44,479 nucleotides of DNA, taken from positions 1-44,479 of the forward strand of contig JACDOI010000019.1 of assembly GCA_017656145.1 (NCBI GenBank). Reading direction: 5' to 3'. The stretch comes from Bacillota bacterium. Its GTDB lineage: Bacteria; Bacillota; Limnochordia; Limnochordales; ZCTH02-B6. Of the stretch, positions 1 through 11,612 are shown piece by piece (the stretch's first letter is position 1; the number at the start of each line of letters is the position of its first letter). Made by a program: the position numbers and the translations under genes. The notes beneath the pieces were generated by a model that saw nothing but the letters and a program-made list of their open reading frames with translations, searched no databases and had not been told where the DNA came from.

Positions 1-436
1 CGATAGGGACAAAGGCTTGTGCCCGCGCTGGGCCGATTTCCGCGGCCACGGCCCGGCCGGGCCGTTCCAGGTGGATGTACCAGTGGTCGGCCCCGTCCAC
101 GACGACGTCCGTGTGGCCGTTGTTTCCGGACCAGCTCCAGGCGGATTGGCCTGGGCGAACATGGCCGGTCACGTCGAACAAGCGCAACACGAGGCGAGGA
201 TGGCCGCCGGCCGGCGGCAGTCGGCCGACCGCTTCCCGCCAGCCCGCCTCCGTGACTTCCCAGAAGGCGAACACGCACCAGGGGTCCCGTACCAAAAGGG
301 CGATTCGGTCCTCGCCGTAGCCGGGCGGCACTTCGTGCGGGCGTTCATGTTCGGCGGAGCCGCCGTGCAGCGTCCGGTGAGCGATTTCCCAGGATGTGAC
401 GTCCAACGGGTAATGATCCCCCTTTGACCGTCCCAT
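1..436 (-). CDS. DUF4912 domain protein, 3' part cut by window edge
   Basis: The reverse strand reads without a stop from an ATG at 436 to the window edge (145 codons visible). A GGAAGG Shine-Dalgarno site lies 8 nt upstream of that ATG. The residues include ALLVRDPWCVFAFWEVT and, further on, LRLFDVTG and HWYIHLERPGR. These match the pattern I know for DUF4912: a 'dP.w.faYWev' segment, then a 'lRlyDvTg' strand, then an aromatic-rich strand. The molecular function of DUF4912 is unknown. In several Bacillota and cyanobacteria such genes sit beside alpha-glucan enzymes, and the GH15 gene diverging here fits that. The C-terminus is missing. The opposite strand is also open over this stretch (17-427), but its translation resembles nothing, whereas this one has a coherent domain. 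Family assignment is from memory of the motif, without a search. Confidence 0.72.
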   Translation of the reverse strand, partial: MGRSKGDHYPLDVTSWEIAHRTLHGGSAEHERPHEVPPGYGEDRIALLVRDPWCVFAFWEVTEAGWREAVGRLPPAGGHPRLVLRLFDVTGHVRPGQSAWSWSGNNGHTDVVVDGADHWYIHLERPGRAVAAEIGPARAQAFVPI

Positions 437-471
437 AGCATGCCTTCCGGTTCCGGAATCTATGACCGTCC
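425..471. promoter_or_regulatory. Inverted and direct repeats in the DUF4912/GH15 divergent gap
   Basis: The gap between the two divergent genes holds an inverted repeat, TTCCGG-tt-CCGGAA (445-458). It also holds a 9-bp direct repeat, TGACCGTCC, at 425-433 and 463-471, flanking the inverted repeat. The inverted repeat overlaps the Shine-Dalgarno site of the minus-strand gene. It could be an operator controlling both genes, but no clear sigma-A promoter was recognised beside it, so the role is inference. Confidence 0.3.
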
Positions 472-549
472 AAACCCGGGCAAATCCGGCCAACCGGAGC
501 TCACACATGAACCCGGCCCTCCGGCGCAAGCTAAGCCGGGGGGATGGCG

Positions 550-2565
550 ATGCCCCGGCCTCTTGTGGTTGGAAACGGCCGGATCTTGGTGACGTTCGAC
601 GCGGATTACTGCATGCGGGACCTGTACTTTCCCCGCGTAGGGATGCTGAACCAGCTGTGCGGCCACAAAAACCCTATCGGGGTCTGGACCGGCGGCCGGT
701 TCAGCTGGGTCGAGCGGGGGCCGTGGGAATGCCGCCTGGAATACGAGGAGGATACCCTTGTCACCCGCGTGTGCCTGCTCAATGCCGATCTGGCCCTTGA
801 GATCCGCGCCCAGGACGCGGTCCATTTCCGGCGGGACGTGTACCTCAAGATACTGGAAGTTCGCAACTTAAGTCCTGAGCCCCGTGAAGTGCGGGTGTTT
901 TTCACCCACGACTTCTGCATCGATCAGACCGACATCGGCGATACCGCTCTATACGATCCCAGCGCCGGTGCCCTGGTGCACTACAAGCGGGACAGATGTT
1001 TCCTGATTTCGGGCCGCAACCCGGGAGCGCCCTGGGGAGAGCAAGGCTTTTTCCAGTACGCCACCGGCACCAAACGGTTCGGCGGAGCCGAAGGCACCTG
1101 GCGCGACGCGGAGGACGGCGTGCTCGAAGGCAACCCCATCGCCCAAGGGTCGGTGGACTCCACCGCCAGCTTCCGCCTGCATTTGCCCGGCAACGGGCGG
1201 CAAGTGATTCATTACTGGATCGGGTGCGCCCACAGCTTCGAAGAAGCGCGCCGCCTGCACGGCGAGGTGACCCGGCGGGGCCTTTCGGACCTGATGGAGG
1301 AAACCCGCGCGTACTGGCGGGCATGGGTGAATAAGATGAACCGGGATTGGGCCGACTTATCCCCGGAAGTCGTTCGGCTGTTCAAGCGCAGTCTCCTCAT
1401 TGTTCGAACCCAGATCGACCGGGGCGGGGCGATTCTCGCGGCCAACGACTCGGACATCCTGCAGTTCAACCGGGACCACTACAGCTACATGTGGCCCCGG
1501 GATGGGGCGCTGGTGGCCCATGCCTTGGACCGGGCCGGCTACCCAGAGATTACCCGGGAATTTTACCGGTTTTGCGCGAAGGTGCTCTCTCCGGGCGGGT
1601 TTTTCTGGCACAAGTACCACCCGGACCAGTCGGTCGGTTCGAGCTGGCACCCGTGGATCTCCGACGGTGAAGTGCAGCTGCCTATCCAGGAAGACGAAAC
1701 GGCCCTGGTGTTGTGGGCCCTCGGAAAATTTTACGATCTCGAGCGGGACCTGGAATTCGTCGAGTCGCTTTATGAGCCTCTTATCCGGCGGGCCGCGGAT
1801 TTTCTCGCGGAATATCGGGACGCCGGCACCGGGCTTCCCCTAGAGAGCTACGACCTGTGGGAAGAACGCCGCGGGGTGTTCACCTTTACTGCAGCCGCGG
1901 TGTACGGCGGCCTTGCCAGCGCGGCCCGCTTCGCATCCTTGCTGGGCGATGACCGCAGCGCAGAGCGGTACCGGACCGCGGCCGCGGAAGTGCGGGCGGG
2001 CATCGGCCGCCACTTGTACTCCGAAGAGCACCGGCGCTTCCTGCGGGGCTTTGTCGTCCGCGGCTCGGGCCAGTTGTTGCCCGACGCCACCCCGGAAAGC
2101 AGCGTGGCGGGGCTCTTTTTGTTCGGCGCCTATTCGCCCGACGATCCGCGGGTGGTGCAGACGATGGAAAGCGTCCGGGAACTATTGTGGGTCAAGTCGC
2201 CCATTGGCGGGATAGCCCGATACTTCCGGGACTATTACTTCTGCCGCACCGACGACTTCCAGCGGGTTCCCGGAAACCCGTGGGTCATTTGCACGCTATG
2301 GTTCGCCCAGTGGCGCATCGCGATGGCTGCCACCCGGTTTGAGCTGCGGCCCGCGGCGGAGCTGTTCGAGTGGGTGGCGGAACGGGCACTGCCCAGCGGC
2401 GTCCTGGCCGAGCAGTTTCACCCCGACGATGGCCATCCGTTGTCTGTGGCCCCGCTGACGTGGTCCCACGCCACGTACGTGTGGGCTGTCCTGGATTACC
2501 TTGAACGCCACCAGGCCATGCGGGAGCGGGAAGTGTGGGCCCACGCATGGCACCTGCGGGCATGA
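550..2565 (+). CDS. Glycoside hydrolase family 15 protein (glucoamylase/trehalase type)
   Basis: A protein of about 671 residues that should hydrolyse alpha-glucosidic bonds of maltooligosaccharides, isomalto-sugars or trehalose from the non-reducing end. Residues about 1-250 form a beta-rich N-terminal domain and the rest an (alpha/alpha)6 barrel. Seen in the barrel: WPRDGALVAHALDRAGY, typical of the GH15 substrate pocket; ESYDLWEERRG, which carries the expected general acid (E438 or E439); and LAEQFHP near the C-terminus, which carries the expected general base (E621). No signal peptide is visible, so the enzyme is probably cytoplasmic and acts on stored or imported glucan. The frame is also open from ATG 544, but GGGGGG at 538-543 sits 6 nt from ATG 550 and abuts ATG 544, so 550 is preferred. 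The neighbouring DUF4912 gene supports a role in glycogen/starch turnover. Exact substrate cannot be told from sequence. Confidence 0.85.
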   Translation: MPRPLVVGNGRILVTFDADYCMRDLYFPRVGMLNQLCGHKNPIGVWTGGRFSWVERGPWECRLEYEEDTLVTRVCLLNADLALEIRAQDAVHFRRDVYLKILEVRNLSPEPREVRVFFTHDFCIDQTDIGDTALYDPSAGALVHYKRDRCFLISGRNPGAPWGEQGFFQYATGTKRFGGAEGTWRDAEDGVLEGNPIAQGSVDSTASFRLHLPGNGRQVIHYWIGCAHSFEEARRLHGEVTRRGLSDLMEETRAYWRAWVNKMNRDWADLSPEVVRLFKRSLLIVRTQIDRGGAILAANDSDILQFNRDHYSYMWPRDGALVAHALDRAGYPEITREFYRFCAKVLSPGGFFWHKYHPDQSVGSSWHPWISDGEVQLPIQEDETALVLWALGKFYDLERDLEFVESLYEPLIRRAADFLAEYRDAGTGLPLESYDLWEERRGVFTFTAAAVYGGLASAARFASLLGDDRSAERYRTAAAEVRAGIGRHLYSEEHRRFLRGFVVRGSGQLLPDATPESSVAGLFLFGAYSPDDPRVVQTMESVRELLWVKSPIGGIARYFRDYYFCRTDDFQRVPGNPWVICTLWFAQWRIAMAATRFELRPAAELFEWVAERALPSGVLAEQFHPDDGHPLSVAPLTWSHATYVWAVLDYLERHQAMREREVWAHAWHLRA

Positions 2566-2639
2566 TTCCCGCCCTGGGCCCGGCCCGGCAGGAACGGCAT
2601 GCGTACCCCCCGAATTGAGCCGCAGGGTGACGGGCCGAA

Positions 2640-3638
2640 ATGGGCAGTCTGTGCCGGGCGGCGTTGGCCGCCGGGTTGTTAACCGCTTTGGCTTGCCTTC
2701 GGGCTTGGGCGGGAACTGCGGCGTTTGCCTTGCCGGAGGTGTACCGCCAGGACCCGTTTCTCGCTCAGGTACTGTTGCAAGCTGTGGCCGCCGATTTCAC
2801 CGGCGAGGGCCGGAGCCAACTGGCCATCTCCGGCCGCAATTACGAGCGCCAGGAAGTGTTCGTCTACATCGTGCGCTGGTCGGGCCAGCGGTTTATGCCC
2901 GTCTGGCGAAGTGGCAACTTGTGGGAACCGGCAAGCCACGTGGCTATCGCCGCGGGCGACTTCACGGGCAGCGGCCGGGCCCAGCTGGCGGTGCTCACCC
3001 GGACGCGGCTGTTGCTGTTCGAATGGCAGGACGGGAAGATGGCCGTCGTCCACGAGCAGGCCGGCCCCGGCGCCCCGGAGGAGATAGGGGTCGCCCGCCA
3101 TCCCGAGCACCCGCATGATCTCCTGGCGATCAGCCGCCAGCACGGCGTAGAGGGCGATATACCGCAAAAGTCCATCGAGCTTTGGGGCTATCGCCGCGGC
3201 CGCTTTCGCCCGCTGTGGGAGACGCCGGCCATCGGGCGGGTGCGGGCCGTAACCGGTGCTGATGTGACCGGCGATGGCGTGTGGGAGCTTTTGGTCGAAG
3301 TGGGCGAGCTGGTCAGGCCCGGCACCGTGCAAGTGTGGCAGTGGCGTTCCGGTCGATATGCGTTGTTGATTTCCGAACCCTTGCGGCCAGCGGTCGCCTT
3401 CGGCCTGGCAGCTGCCGGATCCGATGCCGGCCCGGTCGTGGTGGTGGCCGACAACCGGGGGCGCAGCGCCGCGTACCGCCTGAACGGCGGGTTCGAACTT
3501 TTGGGCGAGTCCGGCAGCCTCGGATGGGGCGTGACGTCGGCCGCGGTGGCTGATTTCTTCGGCGACGGGGGATTGCAGGCCGCGGTCATCGGATACCCAA
3601 GCCGCTTGCACCTTCTTGCGGTGACCGGGTCCCCGTGA
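2640..3638 (+). CDS. Secreted FG-GAP/VCBS-like beta-propeller protein
   Basis: A 332-residue protein of unknown function. The N-terminus (about residues 1-25, a hydrophobic stretch ending near RAWAG) looks like a signal peptide. The mature part carries at least four copies of a D-x-x-G-x-G-x-x-x-L/A motif: ADFTGEGRSQLAI, GDFTGSGRAQLAV, ADVTGDGVWELLV and ADFFGDGGLQAAV. Such repeats are typical of FG-GAP/VCBS beta-propeller blades, where the acidic loop often binds calcium. The protein is probably exported and bound to the envelope or an extracellular ligand. It starts 74 nt after the GH15 gene on the same strand with only a weak Shine-Dalgarno site, so it may be co-transcribed. No catalytic motif was recognised. 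Confidence 0.65.
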   Translation: MGSLCRAALAAGLLTALACLRAWAGTAAFALPEVYRQDPFLAQVLLQAVAADFTGEGRSQLAISGRNYERQEVFVYIVRWSGQRFMPVWRSGNLWEPASHVAIAAGDFTGSGRAQLAVLTRTRLLLFEWQDGKMAVVHEQAGPGAPEEIGVARHPEHPHDLLAISRQHGVEGDIPQKSIELWGYRRGRFRPLWETPAIGRVRAVTGADVTGDGVWELLVEVGELVRPGTVQVWQWRSGRYALLISEPLRPAVAFGLAAAGSDAGPVVVVADNRGRSAAYRLNGGFELLGESGSLGWGVTSAAVADFFGDGGLQAAVIGYPSRLHLLAVTGSP

Positions 3639-3718
3639 GCCGTCGGACGCTTCGGCTGGCTGCGGGAACACAGCAGGCAGCGGGAAAGCCTCGTTGGGCA
3701 TCCGGCAGTGCCGGCGAT

Positions 3719-3748
3719 TTTGCTCTCCGTTGCCTGCGAGGATAGAAT
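3719..3748 (+). promoter_or_regulatory. Possible sigma-A promoter upstream of rapZ
   Basis: TTGCTC (3719-3724), 18 nt spacer, TAGAAT (3743-3748), in a comparatively AT-rich patch about 50 nt before the rapZ start. The -35 box is weak, so this is tentative. It would drive rapZ-yvcK-whiA and perhaps the glycolytic genes. Confidence 0.35.
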
Positions 3749-3795
3749 TATCACTAGAGCAGGATCGCAGCGGGCGCGGCCGGGGGGCGACAGCG

Positions 3796-4656
3796 GTGGA
3801 ACCGGTCAAATTCGTCATCATCACCGGCTTGTCGGGCGCGGGCAAGAGCGAAGCCATGCGCTCGTTCGAAGACTTGGGATACTTTTGCGTCGACAACCTG
3901 CCCCCGGCGCTCATTCCGAAGTTTGCCGAGCTCTGTGCCAAATCCGCCGGGCAATTGCGGCACGTTGCGCTGGTGAGCGACATCCGGGGCGGTCAGTTTT
4001 TCGACCGGCTGTTCGACGCGCTGGCGGACCTGGAGCAATTCGGATTCGAGTACACCATCCTGTTTCTGGAGGCAGCCGACGAGGCGCTCATCCGGCGTTT
4101 CAAAGCGACCCGGCGGCGCCACCCGCTGGATCCCGAGGGCAACATCCTCGACGCCATCGCCGAGGAGCGGCGCCGCCTGCAGGAATTGCGGGGCCGCGCC
4201 CACCGTATCCTGGATACGACCGCCATGACGCCCCGGGAGCTGAAGGAAACGATCGTTCGCTTGTACAGTCGCGATGAAGGCGAGGGCCTTTCCGTCACGG
4301 TCATTTCGTTCGGATTCAAACACGGCGTGCCGGTGGACTCGGACTTGGTGTTCGATGTCCGGTTTTTGCCCAATCCTCATTGGGTGGAGGACCTGGCGTG
4401 CCAGACCGGAAAGGATCCGGCCGTCGAAGAATACGTATTCAAGTGGCCCGTGGCCCAGCGGTTTATGGAGAAGCTGTACGATCTCATGGACTTTCTGATG
4501 CCGCAATATACAAAGGAAACCAAAAGTCATCTGGTGATCGGCATCGGATGCACGGGCGGCCGCCACCGGTCAGTCGCCGTAGCCCGCCGGTTGGGGGAGT
4601 TCCTCCGAAGCCGGGGATTCCGGGTCGCAGTCCAGCACCGGGATCTGGACGAGTAG
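3796..4656 (+). CDS. rapZ: RNase adapter / nucleotide-binding protein RapZ (YvcJ)
   Basis: A 286-residue RapZ/YvcJ-family P-loop protein. The family binds nucleotides (GTP/ATP) and, in enterobacteria, also guides RNase E to a small RNA; in Bacillus YvcJ affects competence, so the RNA-adapter role should not be assumed here. Walker A is GLSGAGKS at residues 11-18, and the C-terminal domain carries the family motif GCTGGRHRSV. A longer open frame exists upstream, but GTG 3796 gives the usual family length, follows a G-rich Shine-Dalgarno run (GGGGGG) at a fair distance, and starts just before the P-loop as in homologues. It is followed after 19 nt by yvcK and then whiA, the order conserved across Gram-positive bacteria. 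Confidence 0.95.
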   Translation: MEPVKFVIITGLSGAGKSEAMRSFEDLGYFCVDNLPPALIPKFAELCAKSAGQLRHVALVSDIRGGQFFDRLFDALADLEQFGFEYTILFLEAADEALIRRFKATRRRHPLDPEGNILDAIAEERRRLQELRGRAHRILDTTAMTPRELKETIVRLYSRDEGEGLSVTVISFGFKHGVPVDSDLVFDVRFLPNPHWVEDLACQTGKDPAVEEYVFKWPVAQRFMEKLYDLMDFLMPQYTKETKSHLVIGIGCTGGRHRSVAVARRLGEFLRSRGFRVAVQHRDLDE

Positions 4657-4675
4657 GCGGGCCGGGGGGAAGAGG

Positions 4676-6031
4676 GTGCACTACTGGAAGTGGCTGTATC
4701 CTGGCATGGGCGTCAAGCGATGGCTGTTGCTCCTGGCCGTCGGGGTGCTTTTGATCAGTGCCGGGCTGGCCATCATGGCGGGCGTGGAATTTTTGGGCGC
4801 CGCGGAGCGGGCGTTTGTGCGCTGGATTGGAATGGCAGTCGATTCGTTTCCGCCGGCGGCCGTCCCGGCTGTCGCGGTGATCATCATCGGCACGGGCGTC
4901 GGTCTCATGGCACTGGGGCTGCGCCGTACCATCGGCTCGCTCCTGGAGGTCGTGCTGCCCGACAACGTCGACAATCTGGCCAATCTCATCTACCGGCGGC
5001 AGCACCTGCGGCGGGGACCGCGGGTGGTGGCCATCGGCGGCGGCACCGGGCTGAGCACCCTCCTGCGAGGACTGAAAACCGTCACGAGCAATATTACCGC
5101 GATCGTCACGGTGGCCGACGACGGCGGCAGCTCGGGTCGGTTGCGGGCGGAAATGGGGATGCCGCCGCCGGGCGACGTGCGCAATACGCTGGTCGCACTG
5201 GCTGATACCGAGCCCCTGATGGAGCGGCTGTTCCAGTACCGCTTTGACACCGGCAGCGGGCTCAAGGGGCACAGCTTCGGCAACCTGTTTCTTGCGGCCA
5301 TGACGGCGATCACGGGCGATTTCGAGCGGGCGGTGCGGGAGTCCAGCAAGGTGCTCGCGGTCCGGGGCCAGGTGTTGCCGTCGACGTTGGAGTCGGTCAC
5401 GCTGGTGGCCGAGTTCGCAGACGGCACTCGGGCCAGGGGCGAGAGCCAGGTGGCGCAAACCGGCAAGCGGATCCGGCGGGTGTACTTGTCTCCGCCGGAC
5501 GCCCGGCCGCTCGCGGACGCGCTGAGGGCGCTCCGGGAGGCGGACATCGTTATCCTTGGCCCCGGAAGCCTTTACACCAGCGTTCTTCCGAACTTGCTGG
5601 TCCCGGGAATCGCCGAGACCATCGGCAATTCCCGGGCCATGCGCGTTTATGTATGCAACGTGATGTCTCAACCGGGCGAAACCGACGGCTATCGGGCGTC
5701 GGACCACGTGCGGGCGCTTCTGGAGCACGCTGGATCCGGCATCGTGGATTACGTCCTCATGAACAGCGGACGGGTGCCATCGAACGTGGAGGAGAAATAC
5801 CGGCGGGAGGGGGCCCATCCCGTCCAGGCCGACGTCCAGGCCGTGCGGGATCTGGGCGTAGTTCCCGTCTGCCGGTACCTTCTCAGCCATTCGGATTTCG
5901 CCCGACACGATCCGCACCGGCTGGCCGCTGCGATCCGGGACATGTGGGAAACCCACCGGGCCGCGAGCCGGGCCCGGCCGGTTCGCACCGCCTGCCGGCC
6001 GGCTGCGGGGAGGCGGAGACAGGGGAGATGA
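4676..6031 (+). CDS. yvcK: YvcK/CofD-like protein with N-terminal membrane domain
   Basis: A 451-residue member of the YvcK family, needed in Bacillus for growth and cell shape on gluconeogenic carbon sources; family members bind UDP-sugars. The CofD-like domain starts near residue 117 with VVAIGGGTGLSTLLRGLK and includes TVADDGGSSGRLR, GHSFGNLFLAA, ILGPGSLYTS and CNVMSQPGET. Unlike the roughly 320-residue Bacillus protein, about 115 residues precede it, with two predicted membrane helices (about residues 13-38 and 60-82), so the protein is probably membrane-anchored. The GTG start follows a good purine-rich Shine-Dalgarno stretch. A long frame is open on the opposite strand here but is a high-G+C shadow. 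Co-transcribed with rapZ and whiA. Confidence 0.93.
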   Translation: MHYWKWLYPGMGVKRWLLLLAVGVLLISAGLAIMAGVEFLGAAERAFVRWIGMAVDSFPPAAVPAVAVIIIGTGVGLMALGLRRTIGSLLEVVLPDNVDNLANLIYRRQHLRRGPRVVAIGGGTGLSTLLRGLKTVTSNITAIVTVADDGGSSGRLRAEMGMPPPGDVRNTLVALADTEPLMERLFQYRFDTGSGLKGHSFGNLFLAAMTAITGDFERAVRESSKVLAVRGQVLPSTLESVTLVAEFADGTRARGESQVAQTGKRIRRVYLSPPDARPLADALRALREADIVILGPGSLYTSVLPNLLVPGIAETIGNSRAMRVYVCNVMSQPGETDGYRASDHVRALLEHAGSGIVDYVLMNSGRVPSNVEEKYRREGAHPVQADVQAVRDLGVVPVCRYLLSHSDFARHDPHRLAAAIRDMWETHRAASRARPVRTACRPAAGRRRQGR

Positions 6032-6037
6032 GCGGCT

Positions 6038-6916
6038 TTGGACTTTTCCGCCCGGGTCCGGGATGAACTGGCCCGATTGGTTCCGAGGCGCCGCTGCTGC
6101 CTTCGCGCGGAGCTCTCGGCCCTGTTGGCGCTGGACGGGACGGAGACCGGGGACGGGCCCGTCGTCTCAGCCACCAGCGCCGCAGTGGCCCGGAAGCTGT
6201 TCAAACTGGCCAAAGCGATTGCCGGCGAGCCGCCTCGGGTGTCGCGGGCCGGCCGGGGCCGCCGCGGCCGATTTCTCGTCCATCTGGGGCCGGCGGCCCC
6301 GCCCGTCCAACCAGGTTTGCCGAAGCGGGAGTGTTGCCGGCGGTCGTACTTGCGGGGCGTATTTTTAAGCCGTGGCTCCATTTCGGATCCCGAATCGGGC
6401 TACCATCTGGAGATCCTTCTGGATAGGCCTGACCAAGCCGCCACTGTCGGCCACCTGCTCGGGGAGCTCGGCGTGCGGTTCGGGATCATGCAGCGAAAGG
6501 GAAGCCCTGTCATTTACGTGAAAGGGGCCGACGACATCGCTGAAGTGTTGCGGTTGACCGGCGCCCACGGGGCGCTGCTGGAGCTGGAGAACTTCCGGGT
6601 GCTCAAAGACATGCGCAATCACATCAACCGGCAGGTCAACGCCGAGGCGGCCAATGTGGAGAAGGCGGTGGCAGCCGCCGTACGGCAGCTGGAGGACATC
6701 CGCTTGATCGACAGGGTCCTTGGGCTTTCCAACCTTTCGCCGTCGCTGGAGCAGGTGGCCCGGCTTCGCCTGGCCCACCCCGATCTGAGCCTCAAAGACT
6801 TGGGCCAGCAAGCCAGCCCGCCGCTGGGCAAGTCCGCGGTGAACCATCGTTTCCGGCGCCTGGCCCGGCTTGCCGAAGATTTGCGGAGGAATCGGCCGCC
6901 GAACGGTGGAAACTAA
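6038..6916 (+). CDS. whiA: Sporulation/cell-division regulator WhiA
   Basis: A 292-residue WhiA homologue. WhiA combines an N-terminal fold derived from LAGLIDADG homing endonucleases with a C-terminal helix-turn-helix DNA-binding domain; in Streptomyces it controls sporulation septation and in Bacillus it affects division and chromosome segregation. Visible family segments are [20 protein letters not shown] in the N-terminal half and, near the C-terminus, [20 protein letters not shown], the helix-turn-helix region. The TTG start at 6038 is preceded by AGGGGAG about 10 nt upstream and lies 6 nt after the yvcK stop, so the genes are clearly one operon. No HPr-like crh gene follows, unlike in Bacillus; gap comes next after 71 nt. 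Confidence 0.94.
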   Translation: MDFSARVRDELARLVPRRRCCLRAELSALLALDGTETGDGPVVSATSAAVARKLFKLAKAIAGEPPRVSRAGRGRRGRFLVHLGPAAPPVQPGLPKRECCRRSYLRGVFLSRGSISDPESGYHLEILLDRPDQAATVGHLLGELGVRFGIMQRKGSPVIYVKGADDIAEVLRLTGAHGALLELENFRVLKDMRNHINRQVNAEAANVEKAVAAAVRQLEDIRLIDRVLGLSNLSPSLEQVARLRLAHPDLSLKDLGQQASPPLGKSAVNHRFRRLARLAEDLRRNRPPNGGN

Positions 6917-6987
6917 AGCCGGTCGGCGACGATCTTCGAACCAGTACGGTATCCGTCGGATTCCCGAACCAAGGAGGCATTGGGCAC

Positions 6988-7992
<1,005 letters not shown>

Positions 7993-7996
7993 ACCG

Positions 7997-9222
7997 GTGT
8001 TGCGGAAGATGACGCTCTCTGATCTGGACGTGGCGGGTCGCCGGGTCCTGGTTCGGGTCGATTTCAACGTGCCGTTGCGAGACGGAGCGGTAGCCGACGA
8101 CAGCCGCATCCGGGCAGCCATCCCCACCATTGAGCACCTGCGGCGGCAAGGCGCGCGCGTCATCCTCGTGAGCCACCTGGGCCGGCCTAAAGGCCGGGTG
8201 GTGGAGGAATTGCGCCTTGCCCCCGTGGCCCGCCGCCTGGAGGAACTGCTCGGTTGCCCGGTGCAAATCGCCTCCGACTGCATCGGGGAAACGGTGCGGG
8301 CCCAGGTGGCAGGCTTAAAGGACGGTGACGTGCTGCTTTTGGAAAACGTCCGGTTCCACCCCGGCGAAGAGGCCAACGATCCGGGATTCGCCCGAGAGCT
8401 GGCCGCGCTTGCCGACGTGTTCGTCAACGACGCGTTCGGAGCAGCCCACCGGGCCCACGCATCGACCGAAGGGGTGGCGCGCTTTTTGCCCGCGGCGGCC
8501 GGGTTTCTCATCCAGCGGGAAATCGAGGTCATGGGCCGCGCCTTAAGCGATCCGGACCGGCCGTTTTTGGCGCTGCTTGGCGGCGCCAAGGTCGCGGACA
8601 AAATCGGCGTGATCCGCAACCTGTTGACCAAGGTGGATGTCATCGCCATTGGGGGCGGCATGGCGTACACGTTTCTTAAGGCGCAAGGCTTGGAGGTCGG
8701 CCGCTCGCTGGTGGACGAGGAGCGGGTAGCTCTTGCCGAGGAGCTGCTCGACGAAGCTCGGCACCGGGGCGTGGAAGTCTTGCTGCCAGAGGATGTGGTC
8801 GTGGCCGACCGGTTTGCAGCCGACGCCCAGCGCCGGGTGGTGCCCGTTACCGAAATCCCGCCCGACTGGCAAGGGCTCGACATCGGCCCGGCCACCTGCC
8901 GGCATTTCGCCGAGGCCGCCGGCAAGGCCCGCACCATCGTCTGGAACGGACCGATGGGCGTGTTCGAATGGGAGCCGTTCTCCGAGGGAACCCGGGCGGT
9001 GGCCCGGGCGCTGGCGGAAACCGGCGCGACGACCATCGTCGGCGGCGGCGATTCGGCCGCGGCCGTCGAACAGGCGGGCGTGGCCGATCGCATCACGCAC
9101 ATTTCCACCGGCGGCGGGGCGTCGTTGGAGTTTCTTGAGGGCAAGGAGCTGCCCGGCATTGCCGCGCTGTGGGATAAGAAAGACGATGGCTCGGGCGGGC
9201 CTCCGGAAGGGAGACGAGGCGG

Positions 9223-9226
<4 letters not shown>
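7997..9226 (+). CDS. pgk: Phosphoglycerate kinase
   Basis: A protein of about 409 residues that transfers phosphate from 1,3-bisphosphoglycerate to ADP in glycolysis. It carries the PGK signature [12 protein letters not shown], then [25 protein letters not shown], and the nucleotide-binding C-terminal [13 protein letters not shown] and [13 protein letters not shown]. It starts 4 nt after gap. Three starts are possible: GTG 7997, TTG 8000 and ATG 8009. GTG 7997 has GGGCGGGA at a better distance, while ATG 8009 would give the more usual short N-terminus; the choice alters only four residues. The 3' end overlaps tpi by an ATGA. Confidence 0.97.
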
Positions 9227-11300
<2,074 letters not shown>

Positions 11301-11303
11301 CGG

Positions 11304-11333
11304 TTGTCGCTGGAAACGCCCGTGTGCTAGAAT
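11304..11333 (+). promoter_or_regulatory. Sigma-A promoter of secG
   Basis: TTGTCG (11304-11309), 18 nt spacer, TAGAAT (11328-11333), with TGC immediately before the -10 as an extended -10 element. It starts a new transcript just after the eno stop, about 40 nt before the secG start. Confidence 0.6.
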
Positions 11334-11372
11334 GAACGCTGTGTGCCGAGCTTGCGGCGGGGAGGTGGGGGC

Positions 11373-11594
11373 GTGACGGTTTTCCTCATGATCCTGCAGC
11401 TGATTGTGTCCATCGCGCTCATCGCTGTCGTGCTTTTGCAGCGGAGCAAAGGCGAAGGCTTGGGCTCCATCGGCGGTGGAGCCCAGATGTTCTTCGATCA
11501 GCCCCGGGGATTGGACCGGGTGCTCGAGCGGTCGACGACGGTGTTGGCGGTCGCTTTTATGGTACTGTCGATCATTATCAGCATCTGGGTGTGA
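11373..11594 (+). CDS. secG: Preprotein translocase subunit SecG
   Basis: A 73-residue inner-membrane protein, the small accessory subunit of SecYEG. Two membrane helices (about residues 3-22 and 53-72) flank a cytoplasmic loop containing the family signature LLQRSKGEGLGSIGGGAQMF. The GTG at 11373 has GGGGAGG upstream; the frame extends 10 codons further up but without a family-like sequence. Downstream, hppA follows after 18 nt. In Bacillus secG is followed by an esterase gene, rnr and smpB; here a proton pump takes that place. Confidence 0.93.
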   Translation: MTVFLMILQLIVSIALIAVVLLQRSKGEGLGSIGGGAQMFFDQPRGLDRVLERSTTVLAVAFMVLSIIISIWV

Positions 11595-11612
11595 GCCGGG
11601 GAGGAGTCGCGC

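Noticed and set aside
17-427. Open plus-strand frame of 136 codons at the left edge
   Set aside because: The opposite strand encodes a coherent DUF4912 domain with its own Shine-Dalgarno; the plus translation is low-complexity and resembles nothing.
2679-3983. Minus-strand frame of about 434 codons
   Set aside because: Antisense to the FG-GAP-like gene and the start of rapZ; no domain seen.
4484-5956. Minus-strand frame of about 490 codons
   Set aside because: Antisense to yvcK; rich in Arg, His, Pro and Gln with no family resemblance.
6917-6987. A CggR operator or riboswitch before gap
   Set aside because: The 71-nt gap holds a strong Shine-Dalgarno but no recognisable operator repeat or structured leader.
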